Origin: Gammaproteobacteria bacterium
GTDB taxonomy: Bacteria; Pseudomonadota; Gammaproteobacteria; DAOWEP01
DNA length: 9,177 nucleotides
Direction of reading: 5' to 3'
Assembly: GCA_030638455.1 (NCBI GenBank)
Contig: DAOWEP010000063.1
Coordinates: 1-9,177 of the forward strand
The notes under the pieces are model-generated. The model worked only from the letters and a program-made list of their open reading frames with translations, was not told where the DNA came from and did not search any database. Shown here piece after piece: positions 5,659-9,177 of the stretch (position 1 is the stretch's first letter; each line of letters opens with the position of its first letter). Made by a program: the position numbers and the translations under genes.

Positions 5659-6432
5659 TTACAAGCCTATGTCATAATCGAGGGTTAATGGCGCATGATC
5701 TGAAAACCATTTGTTTTTATACACTGAGGCCTTTTGTATCTTGTCTTTTAGATCGGGTGTAACCACCTGGTAATCTATTCTCCACCCCACATTATTTTCA
5801 CGCGCACGACCTCGATTAGACCACCAGGTGTATTGATCCTTTTGCTGATTTACAACCCGAAAGGCATCTACATATCCAGCCGGGCCAAAGAGCTCATCCA
5901 GCCAGGCGCGCTCCTCTGGCAAACAACCTGAATTTTTCTGGTTAGACTTGAAGTTCTTTATATCTATTTCCTTGTGAACAATATTCCAGTCACCACAAAT
6001 AATATATTCTCTTTTCTTGCGCCGAAGTGTTTTCAGGTGCTCCATAAACCTTTCCATAAAATCAAATTTGATTGCTTGTCGCTCATCTCCGGAAGACCCT
6101 GAATGCATATATAGCGATATGATACTGAGATTACCCAGATCAATCTGAATATAGCGACCTTCAGCATCAATATCCGGCCATCCAAGGCCCATAACGACTT
6201 GATCGGGAACATGACGGCTATAGATAGCGACACCGCTGTAGCCTTTCTTCTCTGCATCATGAAAATATACATGATAACCCTTTGGATGGAATGCAGGATC
6301 AGTTAGCTGATATTCCTGTGCCTTGGTTTCCTGTATACACACCACATCCGCTTTTTGACGCTTCATCCAGTCAAAGAATCCTTTGCGTGATGCAGCACGA
6401 ATACCATTTACATTGGCCGTAATAATTCTCAT
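5659..6432 (-). CDS. xth: Exonuclease III-family nuclease, Crc-like clade
   Basis: The product is 257 residues of the exonuclease III / AP-endonuclease fold. ExoIII removes nucleotides 3' to 5' and cuts DNA at abasic sites in base excision repair, in the cytoplasm. The catalytic set is present: N7, E35, Y108, D148 and N150 (GDWN), D220, and D245-H246 (SDHAP). Overall resemblance is strongest to pseudomonad Crc (RREYI near 141, DIKN 157-160, ERAWLDE 174-180, GYVDA 186-190), which has lost these catalytic residues. In pseudomonads crc also lies beside pyrE. This looks like an active nuclease related to Crc rather than an Hfq-linked regulator, but that is inferred. It is divergent from pyrE across 181 nt. 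No clear Shine-Dalgarno sequence precedes the ATG. Confidence 0.93.
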   Translation of the reverse strand: MRIITANVNGIRAASRKGFFDWMKRQKADVVCIQETKAQEYQLTDPAFHPKGYHVYFHDAEKKGYSGVAIYSRHVPDQVVMGLGWPDIDAEGRYIQIDLGNLSIISLYMHSGSSGDERQAIKFDFMERFMEHLKTLRRKKREYIICGDWNIVHKEIDIKNFKSNQKNSGCLPEERAWLDELFGPAGYVDAFRVVNQQKDQYTWWSNRGRARENNVGWRIDYQVVTPDLKDKIQKASVYKNKWFSDHAPLTLDYDIGL

Positions 6433-6460
6433 ATACTGTTACTTGTTTGGTTTATGGAAT

Positions 6461-6480
6461 AATTATCCTACCTGATAATT
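6461..6480. repeat. Inverted repeat between exonuclease gene and pyrE
   Basis: AATTATC (6461-6467) and GATAATT (6474-6480) are perfect 7-bp arms around six bases. It sits about 30 nt upstream of the exonuclease start, and on the minus strand the left arm forms GATAAT, a -10-like sequence. It may be an operator over that promoter, or chance in AT-rich DNA. Confidence 0.4.
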
Positions 6481-6516
6481 TCCGCCCTGCAAAATATCAC
6501 CTTGAAAGAGTACCAG

Positions 6517-6546
6517 TTAGCATCCTGGCCCAAGGCAGTCTATAAT
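6517..6546 (+). promoter_or_regulatory. Probable pyrE promoter
   Basis: TTAGCA (6517-6522, 4 of 6 to the -35 consensus) is followed by 18 nt and a perfect TATAAT (6541-6546). A start near 6553 would give about 60 nt of leader before the pyrE ATG at 6614. No attenuator-like hairpin with a T-run is visible in that leader, so enteric-style UTP attenuation of pyrE is not supported here. Confidence 0.45.
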
Positions 6547-6613
6547 CCTAACCCACTCGTTATACTTATTTATTACACAATTCACTTACTACACGATAAA
6601 GTAACCTGAATAT

Positions 6614-7258
6614 ATGCAGAAGTATCAAGAAGAATTTCTGGACTTTGCCCTTGAGATAGGCGTCCTGCGCTTTGGCAGCTTTACACTGAAATCAGGCCGT
6701 CAGAGCCCGTATTTCTTTAATAGCGGGCTGTTTAATACCGGCGCAAGCCTTGCCCGGCTTGGTCGTTATTATGCACAGGCTATCGAGGCTTCCGGGATCG
6801 AGTATGACATGCTGTTTGGACCTTCCTATAAAGGTATTCCTCTTGCTACAGCCACATCCATTGCACTGGCTGATCATCATAACAAGGACATTCCGTATGC
6901 CTTTAACCGAAAGGAAACAAAAGACCATGGAGAGGGCGGGATTATTGTTGGTTCCGAACTGAGTGGACGGGTGCTTGTTATAGATGACGTGATCTCAGCC
7001 GGTACTTCAGTGCGCGAATCAGTTTCCATTATTAATGCGCACCAGGCGCAACTGGCTGGTGTCATCATCTCGCTGGATCGACAGGAAAGAGGCCAGAACA
7101 AGACTTCGGCCATTCAGGAAGTAGAGGCTACATACGACATACATGTGGCTAGTATCGTAAAGCTCGCAGACCTGATCACTTATCTGGAATCCAGGGCCGA
7201 CATGGAAAATGAATTAGCGGCTATTCGAGATTACAGTGCGAAATACGGAGTTGAATAA
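6614..7258 (+). CDS. pyrE: Orotate phosphoribosyltransferase
   Basis: This enzyme transfers phosphoribose from PRPP to orotate to make orotidine 5'-phosphate, the fifth step of UMP synthesis, in the cytoplasm as a dimer. The 214-residue product matches the family's usual length. The PRPP loop VLVIDDVISAGTS spans 120-132. K26 lies in TLKSGR, K73 in SYKG, and the mobile catalytic loop NRKETKDHGEGG at 98-109 carries K100, K103 and H105. The gene is divergent from the exonuclease gene and convergent with the TauE/SafE gene, whose stop is 15 nt away with no clear terminator between. The start has no strong Shine-Dalgarno sequence, but the first residues (MQKYQEEFLDFAL) fit the family N-terminus. 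Confidence 0.97.
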   Translation: MQKYQEEFLDFALEIGVLRFGSFTLKSGRQSPYFFNSGLFNTGASLARLGRYYAQAIEASGIEYDMLFGPSYKGIPLATATSIALADHHNKDIPYAFNRKETKDHGEGGIIVGSELSGRVLVIDDVISAGTSVRESVSIINAHQAQLAGVIISLDRQERGQNKTSAIQEVEATYDIHVASIVKLADLITYLESRADMENELAAIRDYSAKYGVE

Positions 7259-7273
7259 AGCTTTACCCTGTAT

Positions 7274-8029
7274 TCAACCCGTAATTAGCTTAAGCCCCAT
7301 CAACAGGGTGATTATTTCAAAGCTACGCTTAATCCATTTATTTCCTTTTGTAATCGAAAGATGTGCCCCTATATACCCTCCAAGTAAAGAACCCAGTAAC
7401 AATGCCGGTAACCAGTCCCACTGAATATTACCCAAAACTCCCAAGGTTACTGCGCCTGAACCATTCCAGAACATGCCCACAAGAACCAGCGTGTATGCAA
7501 CGGCTTGTTTGTAGTCGAGACCAAACCACCTGACCAACCACATAGTCACGAACAGGCCTGTACCTGAAGTTAGCGATCCATTCAGAACACCAATCAAAAA
7601 TAACACCAGCCCACCCAAAAGATACCCGGAGCTATTTCGATGTGATGGAATACTGACCTGCCCAAGCTCCTTGTTCAAAAATGAGTACAACCCTAAACCA
7701 ATGGTCAAGATGCCCAACGCCATGCGTGCCCATTGATCCGGGACTTTCAGAATAACACTGGCACCCAATACCACCCCCGGCAAACCATATGCCAGCATTA
7801 CCAGCACAAGACGACCTTCAAGACTGCCTTCCTTGAGGTGCCTAATAGTCGCACCAACCCCTAGCGCCACACTGGCCACCTTATGAGTAGCCAGTGCCAG
7901 ACCAAAGGGCAACCCCAGAAAAATCAACGCCGGAAACTGGATTAAACCGGCACCTCCACCCGAAAAGGCCGAAAATATATTGGCCACCAATGAAATCAGA
8001 AACAACCAGAATTGTGTTAGTACATCCAT
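7274..8029 (-). CDS. TauE/SafE (DUF81) family membrane transporter
   Basis: The 251-residue integral membrane protein probably has about eight transmembrane helices in two related halves, as is usual for the TauE/SafE family. The family signature appears near the start of each half: SAFSGGGAGLIQFP (20-33) followed by ATHKVASVALG (47-57), and NGSLTSGTGLF (150-160) followed by AYTLVLVGM (178-186). Characterised or proposed roles in the family involve sulfite, sulfoacetate or other organosulfur anion export, but most members are uncharacterised and no substrate can be read from this sequence. It is convergent with pyrE and divergent from the DUF4124 gene. An ATG at 8037 is out of frame, so 8029 is the first usable ATG. 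A GC-rich hairpin lies about 20 nt upstream of the start. Confidence 0.9.
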   Translation of the reverse strand: MDVLTQFWLFLISLVANIFSAFSGGGAGLIQFPALIFLGLPFGLALATHKVASVALGVGATIRHLKEGSLEGRLVLVMLAYGLPGVVLGASVILKVPDQWARMALGILTIGLGLYSFLNKELGQVSIPSHRNSSGYLLGGLVLFLIGVLNGSLTSGTGLFVTMWLVRWFGLDYKQAVAYTLVLVGMFWNGSGAVTLGVLGNIQWDWLPALLLGSLLGGYIGAHLSITKGNKWIKRSFEIITLLMGLKLITG

Positions 8030-8050
8030 TTTTCCATTAGCTATTCTATA

Positions 8051-8075
8051 CCCGCATATCCCTCTGGGAAGCGGG
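8051..8075 (-). other. Leader hairpin upstream of the TauE/SafE gene
   Basis: CCCGC (8051-8055) pairs with GCGGG (8071-8075), and inside it TCCC (8059-8062) pairs with GGGA (8066-8069) around a TCT loop. The bulge is asymmetric. It stands out in an AT-rich intergenic region and would lie in the 5' leader of the minus-strand transcript, about 20 nt before the start. No T-run follows on either strand, so it is not a normal terminator. On the minus strand TATAGAAT follows, which could instead be a -10 element. Confidence 0.4.
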
Positions 8076-8089
8076 ATGAACTGTTATTT

Positions 8090-8119
8090 ATCATATATAT
8101 CAATAATATATGATTATTG
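8090..8119. repeat. Two overlapping AT-rich inverted repeats between divergent genes
   Basis: ATCATATAT (8090-8098) and ATATATGAT (8106-8114) form a 9-bp perfect inverted repeat. CAATAAT (8101-8107) and ATTATTG (8113-8119) form a second, 7 bp around five bases. The second has the geometry of a dimeric regulator's operator. Both lie upstream of the TauE/SafE gene. AT-richness makes chance more likely than for the GC-containing repeats in this window. Confidence 0.4.
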
Positions 8120-8236
8120 CGTGGCCGTATTAGCAATTACAACTTACCCTAAATTCCAAACTATTATTACAGTACAGGGGACGGAATTTGCGATCCATTT
8201 CACTGGATTAACTAAAAAAATAGCTTAGCATGCCGA

Positions 8237-8252
8237 TAACTATTGATAGTTA
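8237..8252. repeat. Inverted repeat TAACTAT-TG-ATAGTTA
   Basis: Perfect 7-bp arms surround a 2-nt centre, about 70 nt upstream of the DUF4124 start codon. It contains TTGATA (8243-8248), a possible -35, but the matching -10 region 17-18 nt on is poor. Between this and 8119, nothing else is recognised except a GGGGACGGAATT-like string near 8177. Confidence 0.4.
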
Positions 8253-8322
8253 GCAGATCTACCCCATGTAACACATGAAAACTAAAACCTAATATACATA
8301 TTATTATCTTACAGGACACCTT

Positions 8323-9003
8323 ATGAAAATATTCAACTCTTCATTGTCAGTTCTATGCGCCATAGCATTGATGTTTTCAATAGCGCCTGTCCAGGCCAAA
8401 CTATACAAATGGACAGATGACAACGGAAAAATCCATTACAGCGACAAGGTGCCTCCTCAGCACTCCAAACACAAGCGTGATGAACTAAATGAACAAGGGA
8501 TAACAGTAAAAAAAATAGAGGCTGCCAAAACCGCCGAACAGCTCAAAAAAGAAGAAGAACAGGCAAAAATACGCGAGGAACAAAAGCGCAAGGATGAGAA
8601 ACAGGCCGCCTATGATCAAATGTTATTGGCTAGCTATCTTAGTGAAGAAGGGCTAATCAATTCACGTGATGCCAATATTGCTGCAATCGAAAACATTATT
8701 CAGGCCTCAAACGACACCTTGAAAAACCAGGAGCAGCGTTTAATGGATCTCAGAAAATCTGCGGCAAACCATGAGCGCAGTGGAAAGTCAGTCCCTGAAG
8801 GCATTCTCAAACAAATCAAGAATACACGGGATCAAATCCAGAGAACGCATGACTATATTGCGATTAAACAGGAAGAACAGGAAACTACCCGTAGAAAATA
8901 TGAAAAGGATATTCAACGTTACCGGGAACTAAAAGGCAACGACTCTAATCACGATAATGAAAATGCTGCCACAACTGAGAAATCAACAGCAACTAGTAAC
9001 TAA
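8323..9003 (+). CDS. Exported DUF4124-domain protein
   Basis: The 226-residue product has a Sec signal peptide (about 1-25: KIF start, hydrophobic core to about residue 20, cleavage after PVQA). A DUF4124 domain follows immediately (about 26-45: LYKWTDDNGKIHYSD, then KVPP). The rest is highly charged and helical (about 63-205), probably a coiled coil, with a polar Asn/Thr/Ser tail. DUF4124 proteins are common exported or envelope proteins of proteobacteria with no settled function. AGGA at 8313-8316, six bases before the ATG, is a good Shine-Dalgarno match and supports this start. The gene is convergent with argB, 27 nt away. A DUF4124 gene next to argB is also seen in pseudomonads. Confidence 0.9.
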   Translation: MKIFNSSLSVLCAIALMFSIAPVQAKLYKWTDDNGKIHYSDKVPPQHSKHKRDELNEQGITVKKIEAAKTAEQLKKEEEQAKIREEQKRKDEKQAAYDQMLLASYLSEEGLINSRDANIAAIENIIQASNDTLKNQEQRLMDLRKSAANHERSGKSVPEGILKQIKNTRDQIQRTHDYIAIKQEEQETTRRKYEKDIQRYRELKGNDSNHDNENAATTEKSTATSN

Positions 9004-9030
9004 ACTGACGCTAATAAACCTGATCTACAT

Positions 9031-9177
9031 CTAATGAGGTCGTATCAAGGTACCCACGCCTTCATCTGTAAATAGTTCAAGTAAAACAGCATGCTCAACC
9101 CGTCCGTCGATGATATGTGCAGCATTTACTCCATGCTTAACCGCTTCCAGTGCGCAACGAATTTTCGGCAACATGCC
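9031..9177 (-). CDS. argB: Acetylglutamate kinase, C-terminal fragment
   Basis: The last 48 residues of N-acetylglutamate kinase are present; the rest lies beyond the right edge. This cytoplasmic enzyme phosphorylates N-acetylglutamate with ATP, the second step of arginine biosynthesis. The visible part contains GMLPKIRCALEAV, with the conserved Lys of the family's GGMLPK motif, then HIIDGRVEHAVLLELF and DEGVGTLI, the usual C-terminal signature of proteobacterial ArgB. The stop is TAG at 9031-9033. The gene is complete at its 3' end with no frameshift in the part seen, so the truncation is only the window edge. Confidence 0.96.
   Translation of the reverse strand, partial: GMLPKIRCALEAVKHGVNAAHIIDGRVEHAVLLELFTDEGVGTLIRPH

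Noticed and set aside
7980..8228. An 82-codon plus-strand frame over the start of the TauE/SafE gene and the gap
   Set aside because: Its first part is antisense to the transporter and the rest reads through AT-rich repeats. It has no Shine-Dalgarno sequence or recognised domain.

Overview
The window looks like chromosomal DNA of a gammaproteobacterium. The right half carries a neighbourhood resembling the pseudomonad argB / DUF4124 gene / pyrE / crc region: the 3' end of argB (acetylglutamate kinase), a DUF4124 gene, pyrE (orotate phosphoribosyltransferase) and a divergent exonuclease III gene of the Crc-like clade. A TauE/SafE-type membrane protein gene sits between pyrE and the DUF4124 gene. 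Base composition is moderate to AT-rich, and intergenic regions are clearly AT-rich. I see no insertion sequence, phage gene, tRNA, rRNA or CRISPR array.

Layout, left to right. Positions 6-39 hold a strong plus-strand intrinsic terminator for a gene that lies off the left edge. Positions 122-5303 (minus) hold a two-gene unit: a 1619-residue multidomain membrane protein, overlapped by 11 nt at its 3' end by a small Rieske [2Fe-2S] protein gene. Positions 5304-5658 are a 355-nt non-coding region with several inverted repeats, including a perfect CRP-type TGTGA-N6-TCACA site. Then come the exonuclease III-like gene (5659-6432, minus), pyrE (6614-7258, plus, divergent), the TauE/SafE gene (7274-8029, minus, convergent with pyrE), the DUF4124 gene (8323-9003, plus) and the argB 3' end (9031-9177, minus, convergent).

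The large protein is the main point of interest. In order, it has two cyclic-nucleotide-binding folds (the first degenerate, the second with an intact phosphate-binding cassette), a rhodanese domain with an active-site Cys, about 700 residues of coiled coil with an internal 52-residue repeat, an acidic/proline linker, one transmembrane helix, a strongly basic linker, and a C-terminal formylglycine-generating-enzyme/sulfatase-modifying-factor fold that lacks the catalytic cysteine pair. The simplest topology is cytoplasmic sensor and rhodanese, one membrane crossing, and a periplasmic FGE-like binding domain. A CRP-type site upstream of a gene encoding cyclic-nucleotide-binding domains, and a coupled Rieske protein downstream, suggest a cyclic-nucleotide-responsive, redox- or sulfur-linked envelope system. 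Its function is not known to me, and this reading is inference.

The rest is mostly housekeeping: pyrimidine synthesis (pyrE), arginine synthesis (argB), DNA repair (exonuclease III family), a putative anion exporter and an exported DUF4124 protein.
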